From CAVQGM01 sp963712065 (GTDB lineage Bacteria; Actinomycetota; Acidimicrobiia; Acidimicrobiales; Acidimicrobilacustridaceae): a DNA stretch of 64,000 nucleotides. This document shows, in pieces, positions 24,055 to 33,006 of this stretch (position 1 is the stretch's first letter; every line of letters begins with the position of its first letter). Where the stretch lies: contig CAVQGM010000002.1 in the NCBI GenBank assembly GCA_963712065.1, positions 992,001 to 1,056,000 on the forward strand, read 5' to 3'. The notes beneath the pieces were generated by a model, which saw nothing but the letters and a program-made list of their open reading frames with translations, had not been told where the DNA came from and did no database searches. Position numbers and translations under genes: made by a program.

Positions 24055-25749
24055 GTGGAGCACCGGTCCGATCGCCGACGAGGGAGGGCTCCGGCCCTGG
24101 CCGTCGCCGTCGTCCTCCTCCTCGTCGCCGCCGCCTGCGGCGGCTCCGACGACAGCGGCGACGATGGCGCGAGCGAGGGCTCGGCGGTCCCCACCGACGT
24201 CACCCTCGCCGCCGACGGACCGCCGCAGGCAGGGGGCACCTTCGTGTACGGCGTCGAGGCCGAGAGCGACGGCTACAACCCCGCCACCAACCGCTTCGCC
24301 ATCTCCGGCACGGTGATCGGCCTCGCCATCTTCGACCCGCTCGCCGCGTTCGACGTGGACCTCCAGCCGCAGCCGTACCTCGCGGAGACGATGACGCCCA
24401 ACGCGGACGCCACGCAGTGGACCATCGTCGTCCGCCCCGACATCACCTTCCACGACGGGACGCCGCTCGACGGCGCTGCGGTGAAGACCTTCCTCGACGC
24501 CCTCCGGGCCGACCCGCTCGTCGGCATCGCCGCCAAGAACATCGCGTCGATCGACCTCGACCCCGCCGACCCGCTCGCCGCCATCGTCAACATGAAGGCG
24601 CCGTGGGCAGCCTTCCCGGTGCTGCTCACCGGACAGCTCGGCATGATCGCCGCCCCCTCGATGGCCGGCGACGCGGAGGCCGGCCGGGCCCCCGTCGGCA
24701 CCGGGCCGTTCGTGTTCGACGAGTGGGTGCCCGACAACCGGTTCGTGGCCACCAGGAACCCGGACTACTGGCGAACCGACGCCGACGGCAACCAGCTCCC
24801 GTACCTCGACACGGTGGAGTTCCGGCCGATCCCCGACCAGAACTCCCGCACCGCGTCGATCCAGTCGGGCACGGTCTCGATGATCCACACCACCGACCCA
24901 CGCGAGATCGACAAGCTCGAGGCCGCGGCCAGCAGCGGCGAGCTGCAGCTGGTGATCGACAAGGGCGAGAAGGAGGAGGCCTTCGTGATGCTGAACACGC
25001 AGGTCGCCCCGCTCGACGACCTCCGCGTCCGTCAGGCCCTCGCCCACGCGACCGACCGTGACGTGTTCAACGCGGTGATCAACGACAACCTCCGCGAGGT
25101 GGCCGACGGCCCGTTCTCCGAGGGCTCGAAGTGGAAGGTGGACACCGACTACCCGGACTTCGACCCGGCCAGGGCCCAGGAACTGGTCGACGAGTACGAG
25201 GCCGAGAAGGGCCCGCTCGAGCTCACCCTCGCCAACTCGGGCACCGACTCCCGGGGCCTCGACCTGCTCAAGCAGCAATGGGAGGCGGTCGGCATCTCGG
25301 TGAACACCGAGCTCATCGAGCAGTCGCAGTTCATCCTCAACGCCGCCGTCGGCGACTACCAGGCCTACGAGTGGCGGCAGTTCGGCGGCGCCGACCCCGA
25401 CTACGACTACATCTGGTGGGCGTCGGAGAACTCGGCCCCGCCGGGCGAGGGCATCGCCTTGAACTTCGCCCGCAACGAGGACCCGGAGCTCGACGCCGCC
25501 CTGCAGCAGGGCCGAGCGAGCACCGACCTCGCCGTGCGCAAGGAGGCGTACGCCAAGGTCCAGGAGCGCCTGAACACGACGCTCCCGTACATCTGGCTCG
25601 ACCGGGCCGAGTGGGCCCTCATCGCCACCAACGCGGTGCGGGGCATCACCAACGGACCGCTGCCCGACGGCTCGCCCGCCAACCCGATCGGCGGGCCGGG
25701 CGGGTTCGGTGGGGTCACCTTCCTGACCCAGACCTGGCTCGCCGAATAG
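24055..25749 (+). CDS. Extracellular solute-binding lipoprotein of a peptide-type ABC transporter (SBP_bac_5)
   Basis: A 564-residue binding protein of the DppA/OppA family that captures a peptide or similar solute outside the membrane and passes it to the permease. The N-terminus RRGRAPALAVAVVLLLVAAACGG is a lipoprotein signal with the lipid-bearing Cys near residue 28. Family marks include PYLAETMTPNADATQWTIVV, ITFHDGTPLDGAAVKTFL and PVGTGPFVFDEWVPDN near residues 205-225, then RNPDYWR and LRVRQALAHATDRD. GTG 24055 is preceded by GGGGGAA. A strong stem-loop separates it from the permease genes. The ligand is unknown. Confidence 0.88.
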   Translation: MEHRSDRRRGRAPALAVAVVLLLVAAACGGSDDSGDDGASEGSAVPTDVTLAADGPPQAGGTFVYGVEAESDGYNPATNRFAISGTVIGLAIFDPLAAFDVDLQPQPYLAETMTPNADATQWTIVVRPDITFHDGTPLDGAAVKTFLDALRADPLVGIAAKNIASIDLDPADPLAAIVNMKAPWAAFPVLLTGQLGMIAAPSMAGDAEAGRAPVGTGPFVFDEWVPDNRFVATRNPDYWRTDADGNQLPYLDTVEFRPIPDQNSRTASIQSGTVSMIHTTDPREIDKLEAAASSGELQLVIDKGEKEEAFVMLNTQVAPLDDLRVRQALAHATDRDVFNAVINDNLREVADGPFSEGSKWKVDTDYPDFDPARAQELVDEYEAEKGPLELTLANSGTDSRGLDLLKQQWEAVGISVNTELIEQSQFILNAAVGDYQAYEWRQFGGADPDYDYIWWASENSAPPGEGIALNFARNEDPELDAALQQGRASTDLAVRKEAYAKVQERLNTTLPYIWLDRAEWALIATNAVRGITNGPLPDGSPANPIGGPGGFGGVTFLTQTWLAE

Positions 25750-25762
25750 GCCACGCGATCTC

Positions 25763-25800
25763 GGTGCCGCCGGCCGTTCGGGGGGTCGGCCGGCGGCACC
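25763..25800 (+). terminator. Perfect 14-bp stem-loop between binding protein and permease genes
   Basis: GGTGCCGCCGGCCG at 25763-25776 pairs fully with 25787-25800 across a 10-base loop, 13 bases after the binding-protein stop. In such operons this kind of hairpin often lets most transcripts end or be trimmed here, giving more binding protein than permease. No U tract follows. Confidence 0.55.
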
Positions 25801-25931
25801 GCACCACCCGCCGGGGGGCGGGCGCACGAACCGGATCGGTGCGGGGCACCGTGACCACGAGGGGATGACGTGAGGGGCAAGCCGAACCACAGAGCGCGAC
25901 CGGCCGCCGGCCGAAGGGGGGTGCACGAACC

Positions 25932-26885
25932 ATGAGGTTCGTCCGCAAGAAGCTGGTCCAGCTCGTGCTGGTGCTCCTCGCCGTCACCTTCATCTCGTTC
26001 ATGATGTTGAACCTGCTGCCCGGCAACACCGCCGAGGTGATCTGCGGGGTGGGCGGCGGCCAGGAGTGCGTCGACCAGAAGACCGAGGAGCTCGGCCTCA
26101 ACGACCCGATCCCCGTCCGCTACGTGCAGTGGCTCGGCGACGCCCTCACCGGTGACCTCGGCTCCTCGGCCCGCAACCAGCAGCCGGTGTGGGAGGCCAT
26201 CCAGCAGCGCCTCCCCGTCACCATCGAGCTGTTGATCTACAGCCAGGTGCTCGCCCTCGGGATCGCCATCCCGCTCGCCATCATCGCCGCCCAGCGCAAC
26301 GGCGGGATCTTCGACCGGGTGTCGACCACGGTGGCGTTCGCCCTGCTCGCCATACCCAACTTCGTGTTGGCCATCGTGTTGATCCTCCTGTTCGCCGTGA
26401 ACTGGAAGATCTTCCCGGCCACCGGGTACACGGAGTTCACCGAGAACCCCGCCGAGAACCTGAGATCGCTCTTCCTGCCCGCGCTCACGCTGGCGGTGGC
26501 CGAGATGGCGGTCTACCTGCGCCTCCTGCGCACCGACCTCATCGCCACCCTGCAGGAGGACTACATCACGATGGCCAAGGCGAAGGGCATGCCCAGCCGG
26601 CGCATCCTCCTCCGCCACGCCTTCCGGCCCTCGACGTTCTCGCTCGTGACCGTCGCCGGTCTGAACATGGGCCGGCTCATCGGCGGCACGCTGATCATCG
26701 AGGTGATCTTCGCCCTCAACGGGATCGGCAAGTACGTCGTCGACGGGATCCTCGGCCGGGACTACATCCCGGTCCAGGGTGGCGTCGTCGTCATCGCCGT
26801 CGGCTACGTCCTGATCAACTTCGGCGTGGACATGCTCTACGCCGTGCTCGACCCGAGGATCCGCCATGCCCGTGCGCTCGCCTGA
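25932..26885 (+). CDS. ABC transporter permease, DppB/OppB type
   Basis: A 317-residue inner-membrane permease of the peptide/nickel family, first of the pair. It begins MRFVRKKLVQLVLVLLAVTFISF with the expected first helix, has LNDPIPVRYVQWLGDALTGDLG in the external loop, and the EAA-type cytoplasmic loop YITMAKAKGMPSRRILLRHAFR near residue 212 that contacts the ATPases. A G-rich sequence precedes ATG 25932. It overlaps the next permease gene by 20 bases. Confidence 0.92.
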   Translation: MRFVRKKLVQLVLVLLAVTFISFMMLNLLPGNTAEVICGVGGGQECVDQKTEELGLNDPIPVRYVQWLGDALTGDLGSSARNQQPVWEAIQQRLPVTIELLIYSQVLALGIAIPLAIIAAQRNGGIFDRVSTTVAFALLAIPNFVLAIVLILLFAVNWKIFPATGYTEFTENPAENLRSLFLPALTLAVAEMAVYLRLLRTDLIATLQEDYITMAKAKGMPSRRILLRHAFRPSTFSLVTVAGLNMGRLIGGTLIIEVIFALNGIGKYVVDGILGRDYIPVQGGVVVIAVGYVLINFGVDMLYAVLDPRIRHARALA

Positions 26886-27849
26886 CGACTTCGAGCCCCT
26901 CCCGTCCGACGACGGCATCTTCGCCGGCAGCGGTGACCTCGCGACCGAGGTCACCGAGATCGCCGACGGCGACGTCTTCGTCTCCGAGGTGCTCGCCGAG
27001 CTCGACCCCGACCAGGTCAGCACCGATCAGGTCGTCAAGAAGCGCCTCGGCGCGACGTTCTGGATCGCCATCGGGTGGTTCGGGCTCGTGGCGACGCTCG
27101 CCATCCTCGCCCCCATCCTGCCGATCGACGACCCCACCAAGACGAGCAGCTGCGTGCGGTGCTCCCCGAGCGCCGACCACTGGTTCGGCACCGACACCCT
27201 CGGCCGCGACATCTTCTCCCGCGTCATCTGGGGGGCACGGGTGTCGCTCGTGGTCGGCTTCGCCGCCATCATCTTCGGCCTGATCATCGGCGGGGTGATC
27301 GGCATCGTGGCCGGCTACCTGCGGGGACGGCTCGAAGGGCTGCTGATGGGAGCGATGGACGTGCTGCTGGCCTTCCCCGCCCTCCTGTTGGCCCTGGCCA
27401 TCATCGCCTTCCGGGGTCGGAGCCTGCCCAACGTGGTGCTGGCGGTCGGCATCGTCGCCATCGCGCCGATCGCACGTCTGGTCCGTGCCTCGACGCTCGT
27501 GTTCTCCCAACGCGAGTTCGTGACCGCATCCCGGGCCATCGGCGCGAGCAACTTCCGCATCGTGGCCAAGGAGGTGCTGCCCAACGTGGTGCTGCCCGTG
27601 CTGTCGTTCTCGATCATCGGCGTCGCCGTGGCCATCGTCGCCGAGGGAGGTCTCGCCTTCCTCGGGCTCTCGGTGGCCCCGCCCACACCCACGTGGGGCG
27701 GCATGATCAACGACGGCCGGGCGGCCCTCGAGACCGAGCCCTACATCGCCCTGATCCCCTGTGCCGTGCTGTTCCTCACCGTGCTCTCCCTGAACCTGGC
27801 CGGCGACCGGGTGCGGGAGTACTTCGACATCAAGGAGGGCGGGCTGTGA
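26866..27849 (+). CDS. ABC transporter permease, DppC/OppC type
   Basis: The second permease, 327 residues, with an unusual acidic N-terminal extension of about 60 residues (rich in Asp/Glu, EVTEIADGDVFVSEVLAELD) before the first helix. The external HWFGTDTLGRDIFSRVIWGARVSL block is near residue 105 and the EAA loop FVTASRAIGASNFRIVAKEVLP near residue 220. A GTGA overlap couples it to the first ATPase gene, and it overlaps the preceding permease by 20 bases. Confidence 0.92.
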   Translation: MPVRSPDDFEPLPSDDGIFAGSGDLATEVTEIADGDVFVSEVLAELDPDQVSTDQVVKKRLGATFWIAIGWFGLVATLAILAPILPIDDPTKTSSCVRCSPSADHWFGTDTLGRDIFSRVIWGARVSLVVGFAAIIFGLIIGGVIGIVAGYLRGRLEGLLMGAMDVLLAFPALLLALAIIAFRGRSLPNVVLAVGIVAIAPIARLVRASTLVFSQREFVTASRAIGASNFRIVAKEVLPNVVLPVLSFSIIGVAVAIVAEGGLAFLGLSVAPPTPTWGGMINDGRAALETEPYIALIPCAVLFLTVLSLNLAGDRVREYFDIKEGGL

Positions 27850-28980
27850 GCCGCAAGGTCATCACCTCGTCGGCCACCGGCACGCCGGGCGACCCCGGCA
27901 CCAAGCTGCTCAAGGTCGTCGACCTCAAGACGCACTTCCGCACCGAACGCGGCACCGTTCGGGCCGTCGACGGCGTCAGCCTCAACCTCGACCGGGGTCG
28001 CACCCTCGGCGTGGTCGGCGAGTCGGGATCGGGCAAGACGATCCTGTCCCGCTCGATCATGGGGCTGCTCCCCAAGAAGCACGTCGTCCGCGAGGGTCAC
28101 GTCTTCTACGAGGGCAACGACATCATCGGCTACTCGCAGGACGAGATGCGCTCGGTGTGGGGCGCCGAGATGTCGATGGTCTTCCAGGACCCGATGACCT
28201 CGCTCAACCCGGTCATGCGCATCGGCAAGCAGATCACCGAGTCCCTCATCCACCACCTCAAGATGGACAAGGGCGAGGCCAACGAGACGGCGCTCGCCCT
28301 GCTCACCTCGGTCGGCATCCCCGAGCCCGCGCAGCGGCTCACCGAGTACCCCCACCAGCTGTCGGGTGGCATGCGCCAGCGCGTCACCATCGCGATCGCC
28401 CTGGCCTGCGGCCCCAAGCTCCTGTTCGCCGACGAGCCCACCACCGCCCTCGACGTCACCGTCCAGGCCCAGATCCTCAACCTGCTCGAGCAGCAGCAGA
28501 AGGACCGGCACATGGCGATGATCCTCGTCACCCACGACCTCGGCGTGGTCGCCGGACGGACCGACGAGATCGCGGTGATGTACGGCGGCAAGATCGTCGA
28601 GACGGGCGCCGACCGCCGTGCTCTTCAGCGAGATGCGGATGCCCTACACCGAGGCCCTGGTCAACTCGATCCCCAAGCTCGAGCACCGCAGCCACACCCG
28701 CCTCGACTCGATCCCGGGCCGCCCGCCCGACCTGGTGAACCCGCCCAAGGGCTGCAACTTCGCGCCTCGGTGCCGGTACGCCCAGCCGCGGTGCCTCGAG
28801 GAGGAGCCGCCGCTCACGGAGTCCGAGACCCCCGGGCACTTGTACCGGTGCTGGTTCCCGGTCGGCACCCCCGAGGGCGCCGAGGCCCTCGCCCGGAACG
28901 AGGCCGCCGGCACCACCGCGTCCAACGCCGGCGCCGCCGCGCCGGTCAGCATCCGCCCCACCACCCGCGAGGAGCTCTAG
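27846..28980 (+). pseudogene. ABC transporter ATP-binding protein, DppD/OppD type, +1 frameshift
   Basis: The first ATPase of the peptide transporter. Walker A GESGSGKTILS, Q-loop MVFQDPMTSLNPV, signature LSGGMRQRV and Walker B LLFADEPTTALDV with the H-loop THDLG are complete in the first frame. After ETGAD the sequence only makes sense if one C of 28613-28614 is removed: it then continues AVLFSEMRMPYTEALV and the oligopeptide-transporter C-terminal block with CNFAPRCRYAQPRC. The repaired protein would have 377 residues. It starts at GTG 27846, overlapping the permease stop as GTGA. Either a real lesion that would shorten and scramble the C-terminus, or an assembly indel. Confidence 0.85.
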
Positions 28981-30079
28981 ATGGCCGGTAGCGGCACCGC
29001 GCACCTGCGCACCGACGGCGACACGCTCCTGCGTGCCGAGAACCTCGTCGTCGACTTCCCGGTCGGCTCCACCGGGCTCAAGGTGCACGCCGTGTCCGAC
29101 GTCAGCATCGACGTGCGCGAGGGCGAGACCCTCGGGCTCGTCGGCGAGTCGGGTTGCGGCAAGTCCACCACGGGGCGGGCGATCATGCAGATGCCGCGGC
29201 CGACCTCGGGCGAGGTCGTCTACCGGGGCCACGACCTCGTGACCCTCAAGGGCAACGAGCTGCGCGCGATCCGCCCCGAGATGCAGATGATCTTCCAGGA
29301 CCCGATCTCGTCGCTCAACCCGCGCCGGAAGGTCTACGACATCGTGGCCGAGCCGCTCCGCGTCTGGAAGCGGGGCACGGCCCAGGAGCAGCGTGAGCTC
29401 GTCAACGAGACCCTCGAGGCCGTCGGCATCGCCGCCCGAGTCGGCCAACCGGCGCCCGCACCAGTTCTCCGGGGGCCAGTGCCAGCGCATCTGCATCGCC
29501 CGCTCGTTGGTGCTCGACCCCAAGCTGATCATCTGCGACGAGCCGGTGTCGGCGCTCGACGTCTCGGTGCAGGCCCAGATCCTCAACCTGCTCGAGGACA
29601 TGAAGCACCGCTACGGGCTCACGCTCGTGTTCATCGCCCACGACCTCGCCGTCGTGAAGAACGTGAGCGACCGCGTGGCGGTGATGTACCTCGGCAAGCT
29701 GTGCGAGGTCGCCCCGCCCGACGACCTCTACGAGGCACCGACCCACCCCTACACGGCGGCCCTGCTCAAGTCGATCCCCGTGCCCGATCCGACCGTCAAG
29801 CTCAACGCCGAGTCGACGCTGAGCGGCGAGATCCCCTCGCCGGTCGCTCCCCCGTCGGGTTGCCGGTTCCGCACCCGCTGCCCGCGCGCCCAGGACATGT
29901 GCGCCCAGGTCGAGCCAAAGATGCGCGAGATCGCCCCCAACCACTACGTGGCCTGCCACTTCCCCATCGAACCCGGCGAGGAGCCGACGTTCGCCGCACC
30001 GGCTCCCGGCACCGGGCCCGGCTCCAACGGCTCACCGCCGACCGCGCCGACCGCGCCGACCGCGCCGACCGCCGACTGA
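28981..30079 (+). pseudogene. ABC transporter ATP-binding protein, DppF/OppF type, +1 frameshift
   Basis: The second ATPase. The first frame carries Walker A GESGCGKSTTG near residue 57 and MIFQDPISSLNPRRKVYD; the second carries the signature FSGGQCQRICIARSLV, LIICDEPVSALDVSVQAQIL and the H-loop AHDLAVV, then the C-terminal Cys-bearing block (CRFRTRCPRAQDMC). The two join as one 365-residue protein if one C of the CCC at 29435-29437 is removed (VGIAAESANRRPHQF). The ATG directly follows the preceding stop. The tail holds a PTAPTAPTA repeat. Without correction the protein would lack a signature motif and be inactive. Confidence 0.85.
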
Positions 30080-30108
30080 GATCGCCGACGGTCCGGGGGG
30101 GAACGGCG

Positions 30109-30744
30109 GTGGCACGGGCGACACGTACCAGGACCCGGCTCGATCCGGAGGTCCGACGCGAGCAGATCCTCGACGCGGCCGAGATCGTGTTCGTCGACCG
30201 CGAGCCCGGCGAGGTCACCCTCGAGCAGGTCGCCGAGGCCGCCGGCGTGTCACGGGCGCTGGTGCACAACTACTTCCGGGACAAGGCGGGGCTCGTGGCC
30301 GCGGTGTGCCTGCGGGGGTTCGAACGCCTCGACGCCGAGCTCGCCGCCACGCCCGGCTACCACGGCGACGACGAGGACCGGCTGCGCGCCCTCGTCGACT
30401 GCCACCTCCGCTTCGCCCGAGCCAACCCGGCGGCGTGGCGGGTGACGTGGACGGCCGAGGCCATCGGCCACCCCGAGGTGCAGGCGGCCCGACGCGCCCG
30501 CTGCGAGCGCATGGCCGCCGACTGGGGCGGCAGCGCCGAGGCCCGCATCGCCGCGCACGGCGTGCTCGGCCTGCTCGACGCCGCCACCCTCGAATGGCTC
30601 GACCACGACGACCTGTCGTTCGACGGGGCACGCGCCGCGCTGCTCACCCTGCTGTGGACGGGCCTCGCCGGCTTCGCCGACGCCGCGTCCGGGAACGAGT
30701 CCGGCCCGGCGCGCCGACGCCCCGCCCCCGCCACCCGCCGCTGA
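30109..30744 (+). CDS. TetR family regulator
   Basis: A 211-residue regulator. The N-terminal helix-turn-helix is RREQILDAAEIVFVDREPGEVTLEQVAEAAGVSRALVHNYFRDKAGLVAAV at about residues 15-65, followed by a ligand domain whose ligand cannot be told. GTG 30109 is used, with a run of G just before it. It lies 29 bases after the ABC transporter ATPase gene on the same strand, so it probably controls that operon. An imperfect operator-like repeat overlaps the -35 box of the operon promoter. Confidence 0.85.
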   Translation: MARATRTRTRLDPEVRREQILDAAEIVFVDREPGEVTLEQVAEAAGVSRALVHNYFRDKAGLVAAVCLRGFERLDAELAATPGYHGDDEDRLRALVDCHLRFARANPAAWRVTWTAEAIGHPEVQAARRARCERMAADWGGSAEARIAAHGVLGLLDAATLEWLDHDDLSFDGARAALLTLLWTGLAGFADAASGNESGPARRRPAPATRR

Positions 30745-30761
30745 CCGACGCCGCCGGGACG

Positions 30762-31463
30762 TCAGGCCGTCGGCTCCCGGCCCGGCGCCGCGGTGTCCAC
30801 GACGCGCCAGCAGTACCAGGCCACCACGCTCCGGTAGGGCCGGAACGGGTCGCCGAGAGCGTCGAGCGCCCGGACCGTCGGGAGCCCGTCGAGCCCGAAG
30901 GCGCGGGCGAAGCCCGCCCGCACGCCGTGGTCGCCCGTCGGCCACACGTCGAGGCGGTGCAAGCTGAACAGCAGGAACATGTGCGCCGTCCACGGACCGA
31001 TGCCGCGGGCCCGGGTGAGCTCGGCGACGACGGCGTCGTCGTCCCGGCGCCCGATCGTGTCGAGGCGGATCGAGCCCTCCTCGACGTGCCGGGCCAGGTC
31101 GAGGATCGCCGTCGTCTTGGCGCCCGACAGCCCGGCCCCCCGCAGCTCGGTCTCGTGGAGGGCCAGGACCGCCCCGGGGGTCAGGTCACCGTCGACGAGG
31201 CCACGGACCCGACCCCAGATGCTGGCGGCGGCCCGACCGGCGAGCTGCTGGTGGGCGATCGACTCGGCCAGCGCCTCGAAGCGCTCGTCCGCTCGAGGTC
31301 GTCGGCCCAGGCGCATCGGGCCGTGGACGGACAGCAGCCGGGCCACGACCGGGTCGGCGGCGGCGACGTGGGCGCTGGCCGCGGCCGGGCCCACCCGGGC
31401 GCGGCGGCGCCCCCCGGCCGGAGCTCGGGACGGGGTGGCGGGCGGGAGGTCGGCCGGCGGCAC
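30762..31463 (-). CDS. AlkA-like DNA-3-methyladenine glycosylase
   Basis: A 233-residue HhH-GPD superfamily protein that removes alkylated bases from DNA. The helix-hairpin-helix is TRARGIGPWTAHMFLLFSL near residues 145-163, followed by PTGDHGVRAGFARAFG carrying the catalytic Asp. LAESIAHQQLAGRAAASIWGRV near residue 70 is the usual entry helix. The N-terminal 35 residues are Pro/Arg-rich and not conserved. It is divergent from the cyclophilin gene, with which it shares a 17-bp spacer. Confidence 0.78.
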   Translation of the reverse strand: MPPADLPPATPSRAPAGGRRRARVGPAAASAHVAAADPVVARLLSVHGPMRLGRRPRADERFEALAESIAHQQLAGRAAASIWGRVRGLVDGDLTPGAVLALHETELRGAGLSGAKTTAILDLARHVEEGSIRLDTIGRRDDDAVVAELTRARGIGPWTAHMFLLFSLHRLDVWPTGDHGVRAGFARAFGLDGLPTVRALDALGDPFRPYRSVVAWYCWRVVDTAAPGREPTA

Positions 31464-31480
31464 TGTGCAAGGATGCCCGC

Positions 31481-31957
31481 ATGGCCAACCCTCCTGCGAT
31501 GCAGATCGACGAGAACACCGTCTACCGGGTCACGATCGCCACCGATCGAGGCGCCATCGTGATGGATCTCGACCCGAAGCTGGCACCCGGCACCGTCAAC
31601 AACTTCATCTCGCTCGCGCGCGACGGCTTCTACGACGGTCTCACCTTCCACCGGGTCGAGCCCGGCTTCGTCATCCAGGGTGGATGCCCCGAGGGCAGCG
31701 GCCGGGGCGGGCCCGGCTACCGCTTCTCCGACGAGCCGGTGCAGGGCGAGTACACCGAGGGTGCGGTGGCCATGGCCAACGCCGGCCCGGACACCAACGG
31801 CTCCCAGTTCTTCGTGTGCCTGAGCGACCTCACCGGCCGGCTCCCCAAGCAGTACAACCTGTTCGGACATGTGGTCGAGGGCCTCGACGTCGTGCAGGCC
31901 ACCCGGAAGGGTGACGTCATGCGCACCGTCACCATCGAGGAGCTCCCGCCGTCCTAG
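31481..31957 (+). CDS. Cyclophilin-type peptidyl-prolyl cis-trans isomerase
   Basis: A 158-residue single-domain cyclophilin without signal peptide that speeds prolyl bond rotation in protein folding. The catalytic surface is present: FHRVEPGFVIQGGCPEGSG near residue 54, then GAVAMANAGPDTNGSQFFVCL near residue 90 and QYNLFGHVVEGLDVV near residue 126. The Trp that confers cyclosporin sensitivity is not evident. The ATG at 31481 is used; a second in-frame ATG at 31499 is possible. Confidence 0.9.
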   Translation: MANPPAMQIDENTVYRVTIATDRGAIVMDLDPKLAPGTVNNFISLARDGFYDGLTFHRVEPGFVIQGGCPEGSGRGGPGYRFSDEPVQGEYTEGAVAMANAGPDTNGSQFFVCLSDLTGRLPKQYNLFGHVVEGLDVVQATRKGDVMRTVTIEELPPS

Positions 31958-32000
31958 CCCCATGCGCCCGACGCGCCGTGGGGCGCGCGAACCTGCGGTG

Positions 32001-32915
32001 ATGCCCGACGCGTGCGGTGAGGTCCGACTCGACCGGCCCCTCGACCTCGGGCTCACCCTCGCCCCCCACCGGGTCGGCGGTGCGGACCCGTCGTGGGCGG
32101 GGCGTGGGGCCGAGCGATGGTGGGCGCGGCGCACCCCGGACGGCCCCGGCACGATGCGCGTCGACGCCCGCGACCCCCGCGTCGCGGTGGTCGAGGCCTG
32201 GGGTCCGGGTGCCTCGTGGCTGGTGGCCAACGCCCCCCGGGTGCTCGGGGACGACGAGGCCGGCTGGGCCGTGCCGGCCGTCGATCCGGCGACGACCCTC
32301 CTGGCCGAGCTCGCCCGTCGGCATCCGGGGCTCCGGCTCGGCGCGTGCGCCCGAGTGGTCGAGGTGCTCGTCCCGACGATCCTCGCCCAGAAGGTCACCG
32401 CCACGGAGGCGATCCGCGGGTACCACCGGCTCGTGGACCGCCACGGCGAGGACGCCCCGGGGCCGGTGCCCCTGCGCCTGCCGCCCGACCCGGCGTGCCT
32501 CGCCGCCCTGCCGTACCACGCCTTCCACCCACTCGGCATCGAACGCCGGCGGGCCGACGTCATCCGTCGGGTCTGCGCGCGGGCCACGCGGCTCGAGGCG
32601 CTCGTGTCCGAGACGCCCACCGAGGCGGCCCGGGTGCTCATGCACTTCCCCGGGATCGGACCCTGGACCGCGGCGATCGTGCGTCGGCTCACCTTCGGTG
32701 ACCCCGACTCGGTGATCGTCGGCGACGACAACCTGCCGGCGCTGGTCGCCTGGACGCTCGCCCGTGAACGAGAGGCCGACGACGAGCGCATGCTCGGGCT
32801 GCTCGAACCGTTCCGCGGCCAGCGCGGCCGCGCCCAACGGCTCCTCGCGCTGGCCGGCACCCATCCCCCCCGGCGGGCACCAAGGGCCCGCCTCCGCGAC
32901 CTCACCCGCCTCTGA
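32001..32915 (+). CDS. HhH-GPD family DNA glycosylase (AlkA-like), second copy
   Basis: A 304-residue protein with an N-terminal domain of about 110 residues and a HhH-GPD core. VEVLVPTILAQKVTATEAIRGYHRLV is the entry helix and VLMHFPGIGPWTAAIVRRLTFGDPDSVIVGDDNLP near residues 212-245 holds the hairpin and the catalytic Asp. It differs from its neighbour at 30762-31463 by a longer N-terminus, like AlkA itself. Start ATG 32001 is a choice; ATG 31962 is also in frame and lies 5 bases after the cyclophilin stop. Target lesions unknown. Confidence 0.75.
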   Translation: MPDACGEVRLDRPLDLGLTLAPHRVGGADPSWAGRGAERWWARRTPDGPGTMRVDARDPRVAVVEAWGPGASWLVANAPRVLGDDEAGWAVPAVDPATTLLAELARRHPGLRLGACARVVEVLVPTILAQKVTATEAIRGYHRLVDRHGEDAPGPVPLRLPPDPACLAALPYHAFHPLGIERRRADVIRRVCARATRLEALVSETPTEAARVLMHFPGIGPWTAAIVRRLTFGDPDSVIVGDDNLPALVAWTLAREREADDERMLGLLEPFRGQRGRAQRLLALAGTHPPRRAPRARLRDLTRL

Positions 32916-32933
32916 CCCCTCGAACCGACCCCT

Positions 32934-32986
32934 CGAACTGGTTGCGGAACCGGGGTGTCCCACGGGGTGATCCGGCAACCAGTTGC
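32934..32986. repeat. 53-nt palindromic repeat, copy C
   Basis: The 5' block CGAACTGGTTGCGGAAC is identical to copies A and D. The 3' block is GGCAACCAGTTGC, in which A replaces the usual G; this turns the G-T pair of the other copies into a Watson-Crick pair (AACTGGTTGC with GCAACCAGTT). It is the first of a pair with copy D, 20 bp apart. Confidence 0.8.
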
Positions 32987-33006
32987 GCCTCTCGCCCCGT
33001 CAGGCT

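Noticed and set aside
23473..24316. Overlapping open frames in the 23.4-24.3 kb gap
   Set aside because: They have no family motif, skewed Arg/Pro/Gly composition and cross the strong hairpins; the interval is better read as non-coding.
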